From: an uncultured Treponema sp.
Lineage (GTDB): Bacteria > Spirochaetota > Spirochaetia > Treponematales > Treponemataceae
Direction: 5' to 3'
DNA: 64,000 bases
Assembly: GCA_949300145.1 (NCBI GenBank)
Contig: CASGDA010000003.1
Location: 1 to 64,000 of the forward strand
Under the pieces are notes generated by a model, which made no database searches, was not told where the DNA came from, and saw only the letters and a program-made list of their open reading frames with translations. The position numbers and the translations under genes are program-made. How positions within the stretch are numbered: position 1 is the first letter of the stretch; each line of letters starts with the position of its first letter. Positions 15,075-24,685 of this stretch are shown in pieces.

Positions 15075-16450
15075 TTATTAAGGGCAATAATTTGCTAGCG
15101 ATTTCTTCCCTTTTGAAAAGGTACGAAGGTAAAATTAAATGTATTTATATTGATCCTCCTTATAATCCAAACAGCTTTGCAAACACATTTGCATATAATA
15201 ATACTTTCAACCGTTCTAGTTGGCTTACTTTTATGAAAACAAGATTGGAAATAGCTAAAAAATTATTAACAAAAGACGGTGTTTTAATTGTTGCTATAGA
15301 CAAAAATGAACAGCCTCGTCTTCAAATGTTAATCGAGGCAATATATATTGAATATGATGTAGATTGTATTACTGTAATTCATAATCCACGAGGAGTTACT
15401 GGTACTAATTTTTCATATAATCATGAATTTGCCATTTTTGTTACTCCAAAGGGTAAAAAGAGTATTAGTGATAGGCAATTAACTCCTGAAGAGGTTGACT
15501 GGAAGCCATTACGAAATTGGGGAGGTGAATCTAAAAGAACAGATGCTAAAAACTGTTTTTATCCGGTAATTATAGAAAATAATAAAATTGTCGGCTTCGG
15601 GGAAGTCTGTCCAGATGATTTCCATCCAAATCAAACTGAATTTATGGATGGAAAATATTATGTATATCCTATCGATATTAACGGTATAGAAAGAAAATGG
15701 AGATATGCAAGACAGACAGTAGAAAGTATTTGGGAAATGCTGAGAACAAAAAAAACTAAAACAGGTTTCGATATAGAAATTGGAAAAACTTTTGGTATGC
15801 ACAAAACAGTTTGGATAAATCCAAAATATGATGCAAGTGTTTATGGAACCAAATTATTAAAAAGTATTATACCTAATACAGTATTTTCTTATCCAAAATC
15901 TGTTTATACAGTTATTGATTGTATTAATGCCGTTGTAAAAGAAGATAATAATGCTATTGTTTTGGATTTTTTTGCAGGTAGTGGTACAACTGGACATGCA
16001 GTTATGGAGATTAATAAAGATGGAGGAAATAGAAAATTTATTCTCGTAGAGCAAATGGATTATATTGAAACAGATACTCTTCAAAGAAATTTAACTGTGA
16101 TGAAATCAATTTGTCCCCATTCAAATATTGCATATTTTGAGCTTGCAAAACTCAATCAAAACTATGTTGATGTAATAGAAAAAGCAACAACAGATAAAGA
16201 GTTGATAAAGCTATATGGCGATATACTTAATACCGGATTTATCAGTTACAAAGTCAATCCAAAAGAAATTGATATCGATTCAGATGATTTTCAAAATCTT
16301 TCTCTCGATAACAAAAAGAAGCTGCTAATGGAATTGCTTGATAAAAATCAGCTGTATGTGAACTACTGCGATATTGACGATGAAACATTCAGTATTTCGG
16401 ATAAGGATAAGTCCTTTACAAAAAGTTTCTATGGGGAGAGGAATAAATGA
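15035..16450 (+). CDS. mod: type III methyltransferase Mod, catalytic fragment
   Basis: Contains the catalytic core of a beta-class N6-adenine methyltransferase: IDPPYN (motif IV) near the N-terminus and VLDFFAGSGTTGHAV (motif I, SAM binding) near residue 310, with the target-recognition region between them. The listed GTG start is internal; the real N-terminus is in the preceding ORF, cut off by a one-base frameshift. The stop overlaps the res start (ATGA). Mod gives sequence specificity to the Mod2Res complex. AT-rich compared with core genes. Confidence 0.88.
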   Translation: MESITEISENDNLIIKGNNLLAISSLLKRYEGKIKCIYIDPPYNPNSFANTFAYNNTFNRSSWLTFMKTRLEIAKKLLTKDGVLIVAIDKNEQPRLQMLIEAIYIEYDVDCITVIHNPRGVTGTNFSYNHEFAIFVTPKGKKSISDRQLTPEEVDWKPLRNWGGESKRTDAKNCFYPVIIENNKIVGFGEVCPDDFHPNQTEFMDGKYYVYPIDINGIERKWRYARQTVESIWEMLRTKKTKTGFDIEIGKTFGMHKTVWINPKYDASVYGTKLLKSIIPNTVFSYPKSVYTVIDCINAVVKEDNNAIVLDFFAGSGTTGHAVMEINKDGGNRKFILVEQMDYIETDTLQRNLTVMKSICPHSNIAYFELAKLNQNYVDVIEKATTDKELIKLYGDILNTGFISYKVNPKEIDIDSDDFQNLSLDNKKKLLMELLDKNQLYVNYCDIDDETFSISDKDKSFTKSFYGERNK

Positions 16451-19050
16451 TACAATTCCTTTATGAAAAAATAGAAACATTGCGGGAAGTCGATAGAATT
16501 CAAAAAGTACCGTCGTATATTTTTGAGAATTTAAATCCCGCTTTTGAACTGCGTCCGTATCAGATAAGGGCTTTTGAAAATTTTATTACTTATTTTGAAA
16601 ATGATAGGTTATGCCTAAAACCGACACAAACACTTTTTCACATGGCAACCGGTTCCGGCAAAACGCTGATTATGGCAGGTTTGATTTTATATCTGTATAA
16701 AAAAGGCTACCGGAATTTTTATTTCTTTGTGCATTTGTCCAATATTGTTCAGAAAACGAAAGAGAATTTTTTGAACAGCCTGTCGTCAAAATATCTGTTT
16801 AATTCAGAGATAGTTATAGACGGTGAACGCATTCCCATAAAAGAGGTTAATAGCTTTCAAAATACGGATGAAAATGCCATCAATATTTGTTTTGGAACCA
16901 TTCAGGGACTTCATTCGGATTTATATTTAGTAAAAGAAAACAACATTACCATGGACGATTTTGCAAAAGATAAGGTCGTGTTAATTTCTGACGAAGCCCA
17001 CCATCTAAATGCTTCCACAAAATCTTTGAACAAAAATCAGGAAGAAGATAACCGCACATGGGAATCATCCGTTAAGCGAATTATCAATGCTAATAAAGAT
17101 AATGTCTTGTTGGAATTTACGGCAACCTGTGATTTGGCAAACAGAAATATAAAAGCGGAATACGAAAACAAAATTATCTTTGATTATCCATTATATAAAT
17201 TTAGAAACGAAGGATTTTCAAAAGAAATAAAAACCTTGCGGGCTGATATTTCGATGGGCGACAGAATGATACAGGCTATTGTTCTCAGTCAGTACCGTTT
17301 AAAAATATTTCAGGACAACAGACTTTCGGTAAAGCCGGTTGTTCTTTTTAAATCGGCAAAGATAGATGACAGCAAAAAGAATATGCAGTTTTTTCTTGAT
17401 ACGGTTTCAAACTTAACTGCGGAAGAACTGAAAAGAATTTCGGAATTGACAGAAAATGAAACATTGCATTCTGTGTGGAATTATTTTGTCCGGAATAATA
17501 TTTCGTTTCAACAACTGGCACAGGAATTAAGGGAAGATTTCAGTAAAGAGCATTGTATCTCTGCCAATGATGAAAGTGAAGCCTCAAAACAACAAATTAT
17601 TTTAAACTCTCTTGAAGATGCTTACAATCCATACCGAGCGGTTTTTGAAGTAAAAAAACTGGATGAAGGATGGGACGTTTTAAATCTTTTTGATATTGTT
17701 CGTTTATACGAAACACGTCAGTCAGGCGGTAAACAAATATCACCGGCAACAATTTCGGAGGCTCAGCTGATTGGTCGTGGTGCAAGGTATTGTCCATTTA
17801 AAGTAGAAGAAACGCAGGAAAAATTTAAGCGTAAATATGACGAAGATTTGGATAATCCGTTACGAATATGCGAGGAATTGTATTATCACTGTCAGATAGA
17901 TAGTCGTTATATCGGAGAGTTAAACAGAGCTTTACGGGAAATCGGATTGGATCTGGAAAAAACAAAAACGGTAGAATATGTTTTAAAACAGGAATTCAAA
18001 GAAGAAGATTTTTATAAACAGGGACTTTTGTTTTCAAATACTCGTGTTGTTAAAGACAGAAAATCCGTCACAAGTTTATTGCCTTCAATACGTGAAAAGG
18101 TGTATACGGTAAAATTTTTTACCGGAAGAACGGGTGAAGATTTGTTGTTGGATGAAACCGTCTCAACCGAAGAAACCGGCGTTTCGACTTTTACGGTAAG
18201 AAAAACGATTAACGAAATTGCCGGTATTAATTATGCTATTGTACAGAGAGCTTTGTGCAAATATCCTGTGTTTAAATACAATATTCTCAAAAACTATTTT
18301 CCGAATTTAAAATCGACTCGAGAGTTTATTACAAACGAATCGTACTTGGGAGAGGTTAAAATAGACCTAAAAACAAGTGAGGAAAATCCAAGCCCGGAAC
18401 TTTGGCATAAAGCCTGTATGAAAGTTTTGGGAATAATTGCGGATGAAATTTCTGCTATTCAGGAAACCTATGAAGGGACAAAAGAATTCACGGCCAAAAA
18501 TGTTAAAGATGTCATTAAAAATAAACGTTGCCTCTATTCGGAAGTCCATGAAGGCGGAATCGGTTATTCGCAAAACGATCTCAGCGTAAAAGAAGAAAAC
18601 AGACTGGATTTGTCAAAAGAAAACTGGTTTGTTTTTGAAGATAATTTCGGAACCGGAGAAGAAAAGGCTTTTGTGGCGGAATTCAAGAATTATGTGCAAA
18701 AGCTCAAGGATAAATATGATAAGGTGTATCTGGTTCGTAACGAGCGACAGGTGGCTATTTATTCTTTTGACGGCGGAGAACGATTCGAGCCGGACTACTT
18801 ATTATTCCTGCAGCTGAAAAACGCAACCGGCTTTGAACAGATGCAGATATTTATTGAGCCGAAAGGTTCCCACCTTATGGAAAAGGATAAATGGAAAGAA
18901 GATTTTCTCCTGAAACTTGAAAAAGAAGCCATTCCGGTTATCAAAATTAAGGATGACAACAAATATAAAATTTGGGGCTTTCAGTTCTACAATAAAGAAA
19001 AGAGAAACGCCGAATTTGTCAAAGATATGGAACATTTGTATGAAAGGTAG
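16447..19050 (+). CDS. res: type III restriction enzyme Res subunit
   Basis: 867 residues. Superfamily 2 helicase motifs: ATGSGKT (Walker A, 67-73), ISDEAHH (Walker B), LEFTAT (motif III), and the late motif QLIGRGARYCPF. The C-terminus has an endonuclease-like PD-(D/E)xK site: FEPDYLLFL followed by FIEPKGSH. It needs Mod to cut. With mod frameshifted, both activities are expected to be silent, which also avoids self-restriction. Coupled to mod by ATGA. Reading frame intact throughout. Confidence 0.92.
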   Translation: MIQFLYEKIETLREVDRIQKVPSYIFENLNPAFELRPYQIRAFENFITYFENDRLCLKPTQTLFHMATGSGKTLIMAGLILYLYKKGYRNFYFFVHLSNIVQKTKENFLNSLSSKYLFNSEIVIDGERIPIKEVNSFQNTDENAINICFGTIQGLHSDLYLVKENNITMDDFAKDKVVLISDEAHHLNASTKSLNKNQEEDNRTWESSVKRIINANKDNVLLEFTATCDLANRNIKAEYENKIIFDYPLYKFRNEGFSKEIKTLRADISMGDRMIQAIVLSQYRLKIFQDNRLSVKPVVLFKSAKIDDSKKNMQFFLDTVSNLTAEELKRISELTENETLHSVWNYFVRNNISFQQLAQELREDFSKEHCISANDESEASKQQIILNSLEDAYNPYRAVFEVKKLDEGWDVLNLFDIVRLYETRQSGGKQISPATISEAQLIGRGARYCPFKVEETQEKFKRKYDEDLDNPLRICEELYYHCQIDSRYIGELNRALREIGLDLEKTKTVEYVLKQEFKEEDFYKQGLLFSNTRVVKDRKSVTSLLPSIREKVYTVKFFTGRTGEDLLLDETVSTEETGVSTFTVRKTINEIAGINYAIVQRALCKYPVFKYNILKNYFPNLKSTREFITNESYLGEVKIDLKTSEENPSPELWHKACMKVLGIIADEISAIQETYEGTKEFTAKNVKDVIKNKRCLYSEVHEGGIGYSQNDLSVKEENRLDLSKENWFVFEDNFGTGEEKAFVAEFKNYVQKLKDKYDKVYLVRNERQVAIYSFDGGERFEPDYLLFLQLKNATGFEQMQIFIEPKGSHLMEKDKWKEDFLLKLEKEAIPVIKIKDDNKYKIWGFQFYNKEKRNAEFVKDMEHLYER

Positions 19051-19065
19051 TGGAGGGGGAGAATT

Positions 19066-19305
19066 ATGGAAGAAAATACAGCGGTTAAATATCCATGATT
19101 TTTAGCAAAAGAACCTTCGGGAGAAGATTTATTTGAAGGGAAATCTCAAGAAACGATAGCAGGCTGTATTGTAGAGCAGATAAGAAAAGAAGACACTAAT
19201 CATAAAATGATGGGGATAGAGGGTAATTGGGGTAGCGGAAAAAGCAATTTATTAAAACTGATAGAAAACAAATTAGAAAACGACAAAGAAAGTACGTATC
19301 ATAAT
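19066..19305 (+). pseudogene. KAP-family P-loop NTPase, N-terminal remnant
   Basis: GGAGGGGGA precedes ATG 19066. The frame is interrupted by an in-frame TGA at 19096 (codon 11), then continues FLAKEPSGEDLFEGKSQE and GIEGNWGSGKSNLLKLIE, the KAP Walker A region. Similarity ends near 19305, where KAP proteins should continue with a FxxxxAW segment. About 80 codons of a protein usually over 500 aa remain. KAP NTPases are frequent in defence islands. Confidence 0.75.
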
Positions 19306-19325
19306 ACACAATGGAGGAACAACGA

Positions 19326-19851
19326 ATGGACAAGATTAGCATTTCGCCAGAGTGGGTATTCAGTCCACAGCCTATGTATATCATCGGAACAAAGAATGAG
19401 GATTTCATTTGACGGCGGCCCGCACCTTATGATGACAGTCGGCGGAACGAAGCTGACAAAGACGAATATACTCCGCGAGAAGAAGTTTTCTGCAAATATG
19501 ATAACGGAGGATAATCTGTGGTTGGCAGATTATTTCGGAAATACCAATGGCGAGGACGGAGAGAAAAACGCTGTTCCGTATAGTTATGAGAGAGGCGAAA
19601 TTATCGATGTTCCCGTACTTAATGAATGTCATTGGTCTTATGAGTGCGAGGTTACAAAAGTAATCGAACTTGACGGAGCACATTTATTCTTGGCAGCAAT
19701 TAAGAATATACAGATTGATAAAGACTATTCAGGTATGGATATGAAAAAGATTGACTTGACGAAAATCAGACCTGCCGTTTATGCGCCGTACAATTATTTT
19801 TCTATTGGAGAAAAGTTAGGCGAAATGGGAAAATGGAAATCTCATTTATAA
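19326..19851 (+). pseudogene. flavin reductase-like protein, internally deleted
   Basis: GGAGG precedes ATG 19326, which starts SISPEWVFSPQPMYIIGTK, a flavin reductase-like N-terminus. After GTKNED the frame shifts and roughly a dozen codons are missing. The rest (SFDGGPHLMMTVGGTKLTK, LNECHWSYECEVTKV, IRPAVYAPYNYFSIG) follows in another frame to 19851. By chance this frame is the one of the KAP remnant, giving a chimeric 214-codon ORF (19207-19851) that is not a real gene. The FMN-binding split-barrel family is my assignment from memory. Confidence 0.75.
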
Positions 19852-20309
19852 ATGCATTTCTTCTAACGCTCTGTTTCATTACGCACTTCTTAGCGCAAAC
19901 CTCCTTTCTGAAAAATATTTCAAAACATCCTGTAATTATAATTGTATCATAGTCGTTGTTTCAATTCACGCTCCCGTGAGGGAGCGACTTAAGACATATA
20001 TACATAAATATCATAATTTCCATGCCTCCTAAATTAAGGATTGGACACAGAGGGTAAAAGCGGGTATTATAAAACCGTTTGAACTGGATTGTCCGAAAAG
20101 AAGAATATGAAATCCATTGTTTCAGAGTTTCAGAATTCAATATTCTGTCGGAAAATATAGAAGAGTTTGAGTACGACAGAATTATAATTTATAGAAAAAA
20201 ATTGACAAAAATTATAAATACAGAAACGATGTGGGCTGGATTTTGGTGACGGACAGTCCTTTTTTCCGCTTTATCGGTTGCCCTGTGATGTGACGGTCCG
20301 GGGCGGCGG
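19852..20309. other. gene-free stretch with a lone CRISPR-type repeat
   Basis: About 460 bp without a supported gene. Besides the repeat at 19958-19988 there is a plus-strand open frame around 20115-20240 (FNILSENIEEFEYDRIIIYR) lacking a start, probably the tail of a decayed gene. It marks the right end of the island. Confidence 0.5.
19958..19988 (-). CRISPR. solitary type I-C-like CRISPR repeat
   Basis: On the minus strand the 31-nt unit starts GTCGCTCCCTCACGGGAGCG and ends TGAATTGAAAC. Stem GCTCCC/GGGAGC and the ATTGAAAC 3' end are the signature of type I-C repeats. No second copy or cas gene is visible in the window, so it is a remnant of an array or a relic of integration, not a functional array. 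Confidence 0.6.
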
Positions 20310-21950
20310 TCAATAACCGTCGGACATTTCGCGGTTCAAGTCCCTCTGGCAGAGTTCCTGGTAAACCAGAGCCCTGGGTTTGAGTTTTTCCTTCACTTCT
20401 TTCGCGAAGGGCATATACCTCCAGAAAATTCCCCGGACCTCTTTGTCCAGTTTCTGGATTCCCTCGCTTTCCTTCAGCATCCACAGAAGATAGTCGTTTA
20501 TGAAATACTCTTTCAGGTCGCCTTTCAGTTTCTTTGACTGGAACCACTGGTAGTAATTTCCTGTGAGGCCTTCCTCCATCCAGTAATAGGAGGCTTTTTC
20601 CTTTGCGACCTGCCAGCGCAGATCCGCCACCGCCGAAAGGACGGCGACCTTCAGGCTTTTTGCATACATGGGTATCGCAATACGGCCCCGGGATGTCACC
20701 CTGTTGTACCTGTCAAACGGTTCCCAGCAGAACCCGGAATCCCCGTATGAAGGAATAAGAATCACGAATGGCGGAATCCTGTTCAGCTGGGATTTGTAGA
20801 CACGGCAGAAAGCTTCCACATCCACGCTTTCAATCCAGCGCAGTGTCTCCAGAACGTTTTCCCGGATACCTATTTCCCTCTGGGAGGAATGGAAGTATTC
20901 CCTCGTCAGAACCGGAAAATGGTTCCCCTGCCTTCCGCAGGTCATTTTCGCCATCTGGCGTATTGTGTCGAATTCAGCGCTTACGCCGGAAAGATTCGCC
21001 TCTCCGCCGCCTGAAGCGGCCACTTTCTGCTGCAAAATCCTTACATCCGATTCAGCGGCACGGCAGTCTTCTATAAAACCGTTTAACTCCTTGTCCAGTG
21101 ACATGAGCTTTTTCATCTGGTCGGACAATTCCGACATGGAACGCTTCTGTACTTCCGTGAAGCCTGTCCTGACTCCGGAAAAACCCGCCAGCGGCTCGTG
21201 CTGGAATATGGAGTCAATCCGCTTTTTTATGTCTTCTTCCGCCCGCAGCCGCTCCGATGATTTTGCCCTCAAAAGGTTTTCCGCGCTCTGGAGCTTCCCC
21301 TGCGCCTTGTTCAAAAGCTGGACAAAGCGGGCGGAATCATCCTTTCTGGAAGTCTTGACCTCATCCGTGCTGGAAGGGTTTATCCTTCCTTTTGAAATCG
21401 CCTCGAACCATTCGTCCAGATAATAAACGGGTTCACCCGATGTGTTTTCGGTTATGATTGTTGCAAAAAGGTTTTTCTGTTCCGGAGTGAGCAGGGAGGG
21501 GAGCAGTATGGCGTATCGAAGCGCCATTTTTTTTTCGGTACAGCAGTCAGGGGAAGCCAGTTTCAACGCCACCGATGACATGAAATCCCAATAAGCCGAG
21601 ATAATCTGCTGCCTGAAAATACCCCGGTCTTTGGGGTCTTTGCAGGACAGATATTTTGAAAGAAGTCCGTGCAGACGGTTTGAAGAGTCTCCCTCTCCGC
21701 TCAGTACTTTCTTGTAATAATCAGGGGAATCATAGATTTTTGAGGGTTTTTCTTCAAAAAACTTTTCTACGGGTTTAAATGCGGTGACGGACAAATCAAC
21801 GTTTCCGTCTTTTGCATCCCCTGAGCTTGCTTCAACAGAAGACGCAAAGAGGTCTGATCTTTTAATTGAGGAAGAAGAGCTTTTTGTTATTTCTACCGGG
21901 GTATCGTCTAATAAAGCCGCAAGTTCCGGGTCTATAAGAACATCGTCCAT
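20310..21950 (-). CDS. conserved-looking unknown protein (546 aa)
   Basis: I do not recognise a domain. The N-terminus is acidic (DDVLIDPELAALLDDTP) and serine-rich to about residue 90. The centre (about 200-330) is helical with heptad-like stretches (LNKAQGKLQSAENLLRAKSSERLRAEE) suggesting a coiled coil. The C-terminal 200 residues look globular, with aromatic-rich segments (YYWMEEGLTGNYYQWFQ). No signal peptide or membrane segment. GC and codon use match core genes, so it lies outside the island. It is followed upstream by tRNA-Ala. Possibly a spirochaete-specific cytoplasmic protein. Confidence 0.75.
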   Translation of the reverse strand: MDDVLIDPELAALLDDTPVEITKSSSSSIKRSDLFASSVEASSGDAKDGNVDLSVTAFKPVEKFFEEKPSKIYDSPDYYKKVLSGEGDSSNRLHGLLSKYLSCKDPKDRGIFRQQIISAYWDFMSSVALKLASPDCCTEKKMALRYAILLPSLLTPEQKNLFATIITENTSGEPVYYLDEWFEAISKGRINPSSTDEVKTSRKDDSARFVQLLNKAQGKLQSAENLLRAKSSERLRAEEDIKKRIDSIFQHEPLAGFSGVRTGFTEVQKRSMSELSDQMKKLMSLDKELNGFIEDCRAAESDVRILQQKVAASGGGEANLSGVSAEFDTIRQMAKMTCGRQGNHFPVLTREYFHSSQREIGIRENVLETLRWIESVDVEAFCRVYKSQLNRIPPFVILIPSYGDSGFCWEPFDRYNRVTSRGRIAIPMYAKSLKVAVLSAVADLRWQVAKEKASYYWMEEGLTGNYYQWFQSKKLKGDLKEYFINDYLLWMLKESEGIQKLDKEVRGIFWRYMPFAKEVKEKLKPRALVYQELCQRDLNREMSDGY

Positions 21951-21987
21951 ATTTTAAATCCAAAAGAGGAAGCATCCGGTATTCTCA

Positions 21988-22061
<74 letters not shown>

Positions 22062-22073
22062 GGATATTTTGGG

Positions 22074-22102
22074 AGTATATCAGGAATCTTTAATGATTGC
22101 AA
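22074..22102 (-). promoter_or_regulatory. promoter of tRNA-Ala
   Basis: Minus strand TTGCAA, 17 bp, TATACT, with the -10 box 12 bp before the mature tRNA. Same layout as the tRNA-Gly promoter. Confidence 0.7.
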
Positions 22103-22224
22103 TATGATTTTTTAAAGGTTTTTAAATATATTTTGTAAAGAAACGAAAAGTTTTGTGTTTTATAGTTTATAAAGCTAGAATATTTGTTGTGATTCGTTAA
22201 ATTCGAGGACCGGAGGATTTGGAG

Positions 22225-23562
22225 ATGAATAAATATGCGCTGCGTCTTTGTGCTTTTATTTTTGCGGCGGCGCTTTCGGGCGGTGTTTTCGCCCGGTCTT
22301 TTTCAGAACAGGGAAACGACGGAGGGCTTGTCTGCCCCATAACCCTTGATGAAGCCCTTGTTTTAGCTTTAAGCGGTAATCTGGAGTTAAAACAAAAAAA
22401 ACTTGAGCTTTCCTACGCCGAAAAGGAAGCCCTGTCGGCCTGGAACGCATTTTTGCCTTCGGTTTCCTTGTCCGGCGGATTGCGGAACAGCCACAGTTTT
22501 ATGCCGGCGGACGGATATGATACGTCCGTTTCCCTTTCCGGAGGAATCTCCCTTACGTTGTCCTCCGGTGTGGCGGAAACCCTTAACCAGGCTAAAATCT
22601 CCAAAAGCACCGCTTTGGTTTCCTATGCCCAGGCGGAACTGGATTTGATGCTTTCCGTCAAAAAAAGTTTTTACAAGCTCCTGTCGGCCAAGGAATCCCT
22701 GGTTCTTCTTGAGGAGAACCTTGCGCTGGCGAAAAGCCAGGAGGATTTTGTATACAGAAATTATCAGAACGGTCTGGCGTCGGAGCTTGAGTATCTGCGC
22801 AGCCGTTACGCCGCCGCATCGGAGGAACCCGCGCTTTTGAATGCCAGAAGGCTTTACAGGCAGTCCATCCGGGATTTTTGTGTGCTTTTGGGGATCCCCG
22901 AGGATACCCTGCTGGATCCTGCCGGTGACATTGAGGTTTTTCTTCCTGATGTGAGGCTTCCCCCTGATACGGAAAATCTTATTGAAAAACGGGGTGACGT
23001 GGTTCTTGCTTCCCTTTCCGTTGAAAATGCCGAGAGTGAATTGCGCGCGGGAAAACTGAACCGTTTCGGGCCGTCCCTATCTTTCGGCGAGAATATTTCG
23101 GTGGGGGATTTGTCTTCCTCAAATATTTCCAGTGACGGGAGCTTTTCTGTTTCCGTTTCCATTCCGATAAGTAATTATATTCCGGGTTCTTCAGCCTCGG
23201 TTTTGTCTGAACGGAACAGGACGAATCTTGAACAGGCGAAACTGGCTCTGGAGAATACCCGTATAGCGGCAGGGCAGGAAGTTCTTTCCCTTTTCAATAC
23301 GCTGCAGGATATAATAGGAACTTTCGCCATCAACCAGATGAATGAGGAAATAACCAGCCGGGCATATGAGCTTTCCAGGCTGGGTTTTGACGCGGGACTG
23401 GTTTCGCAGACGGATTTGGAACTTGCAAGGCAGGACTATCTTACCGCAAGATACAGCGTGCTTTCCGCTGTGACGGATTACAGGTCTTCTCTGGCAGAGC
23501 TCGCCCATGCCCTTAATGTGTCCGAGGAGGTTTTATGCGTAGAAAACGTCGCCAGGGAATAA
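22225..23562 (+). CDS. TolC-family outer-membrane efflux protein
   Basis: 445 residues with an N-terminal signal peptide (LCAFIFAAALSGGVFA). It has the duplicated helical hairpin organisation of the family: LDEALVLALSGNLELKQKKLELS, long coiled helices, and a second repeat with SRLGFDAGLVSQTDLELARQDYL. It forms the trimeric outer-membrane channel for the adaptor and RND pump encoded next. ATG 22225 has CGGAGGA at suitable spacing; the earlier TTG would lie in that site. Overlaps the adaptor gene by 28 bp. Confidence 0.9.
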   Translation: MNKYALRLCAFIFAAALSGGVFARSFSEQGNDGGLVCPITLDEALVLALSGNLELKQKKLELSYAEKEALSAWNAFLPSVSLSGGLRNSHSFMPADGYDTSVSLSGGISLTLSSGVAETLNQAKISKSTALVSYAQAELDLMLSVKKSFYKLLSAKESLVLLEENLALAKSQEDFVYRNYQNGLASELEYLRSRYAAASEEPALLNARRLYRQSIRDFCVLLGIPEDTLLDPAGDIEVFLPDVRLPPDTENLIEKRGDVVLASLSVENAESELRAGKLNRFGPSLSFGENISVGDLSSSNISSDGSFSVSVSIPISNYIPGSSASVLSERNRTNLEQAKLALENTRIAAGQEVLSLFNTLQDIIGTFAINQMNEEITSRAYELSRLGFDAGLVSQTDLELARQDYLTARYSVLSAVTDYRSSLAELAHALNVSEEVLCVENVARE

Positions 23563-24683
23563 AAAAGCCGGACAATGGCGTCTCCGGTGTAAAGGAAGAT
23601 ACCTCCGGAACGGACGTGGCGAATGAGTCTTTGCTGGAATCCGGTGAAAACGGTGAAAATGAAAATAAGGAAGACAAAGCGGATAAGCCGGCGGAACTTA
23701 TCCCCGCCGCAAAAACAAGGATATCCCCTGTTGATTTGATTGTAAAAATCATCCTCCTTTTAATGACGCTTGTCTGTATGGCAGGAATCCTGTATTCCGT
23801 CCTGGAGAACAATCCCTTCGGAGGCGGGGAGGATGGGGCTTCCGTTCCTGCCCAGTCAGTGCAGCCGGCGGAAACCGTGATAACCGTAAACGCGGTGGCG
23901 GTTGAACCGGAGACAATGACCCAGACAGTGAAACTCAACGGGGATGTTTCTTCCCGGTCCGAGATTTCCCTTTACGCGGATACCGCCGGGAAACTGGTTT
24001 CCTATACGGTTTCCGTCGGTTCCACGGTGGAACAGGGTGATGTCGTCGCCTATGTGGACCCTTCAAAGCCCGGCGCATCCTATTCGGTGAACCCTGTCCG
24101 GTCTACAATCGCCGGTACAATCATTTCCCTTCCGTATGCCAGAGGGGACACCCTTTCTTTGACTTCACCCGTAGCGACGGTGGGGAATCTTGACGACCTT
24201 CAGATTATCGCCTATGCCTCTGAAAAATACGCCTCGGTTCTTAAAGTCGGGGCTTCCGCAAAGGTTTCTCTGGTGGCTTATCCGGAGCGTACTTTTTATG
24301 CCTATGTTTCCCAGGTAAGCCCGGTTGTGGATTTGTCTTCCCGCTCGATAGAAATACGCATGAATATTTCCCCTGTGCGCCGTGAAATAAAACCCGGAAT
24401 GTTCGCCGGTATAACCCTTGTGACGAGGCAGATTTCCAATGCGAAGATTGTCCCCAAAACGGCCCTGCGTTCCTATGACAATAAAACCGTTGTGTATCTG
24501 GTGGATTCGGAAAACCATGCCAGACGTGTCGAGGTTTCGACGGGGCTTTCAAATGACACTCATATACAGATTGTCTCCGGCGTTGAATTCGGTGATATTG
24601 TGATTACCTCCGGTTCCGTTACGGACGGGACCGCAGTAAGAATCGCCGGGGAAGATGTTTCTTCAGGTGAAGGAAGCGGCTGA
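23535..24683 (+). CDS. RND efflux periplasmic adaptor (membrane fusion protein)
   Basis: 382 residues. An unusually long charged cytoplasmic N-terminus (about 70 aa, rich in E/N/K) precedes one membrane anchor (LIVKIILLLMTLVCMAGILY). Then follow a lipoyl/barrel-sandwich half (SLYADTAGKLVSYTVSVGSTV), the second half (VRSTIAGTIISLPYARGDTL) and a beta-barrel domain. There is only a very short hairpin between the lipoyl halves. It bridges inner-membrane pump and TolC. GAGGAGG precedes the ATG, inside the end of the TolC gene. Confidence 0.88.
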   Translation: MRRKRRQGIKKPDNGVSGVKEDTSGTDVANESLLESGENGENENKEDKADKPAELIPAAKTRISPVDLIVKIILLLMTLVCMAGILYSVLENNPFGGGEDGASVPAQSVQPAETVITVNAVAVEPETMTQTVKLNGDVSSRSEISLYADTAGKLVSYTVSVGSTVEQGDVVAYVDPSKPGASYSVNPVRSTIAGTIISLPYARGDTLSLTSPVATVGNLDDLQIIAYASEKYASVLKVGASAKVSLVAYPERTFYAYVSQVSPVVDLSSRSIEIRMNISPVRREIKPGMFAGITLVTRQISNAKIVPKTALRSYDNKTVVYLVDSENHARRVEVSTGLSNDTHIQIVSGVEFGDIVITSGSVTDGTAVRIAGEDVSSGEGSG

Positions 24684-24685
24684 TA

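Noticed and set aside
19207-19851. 214-aa ORF as a single gene
   Set aside because: It joins KAP and flavin reductase pieces by chance in one frame; each has its own upstream ribosome site and lesions.
19873-19901. possible second, degenerate CRISPR repeat
   Set aside because: Only GTTTCA and a few GCGC-like bases agree; the 85-bp distance to the clear repeat is too long for a normal repeat-spacer unit.
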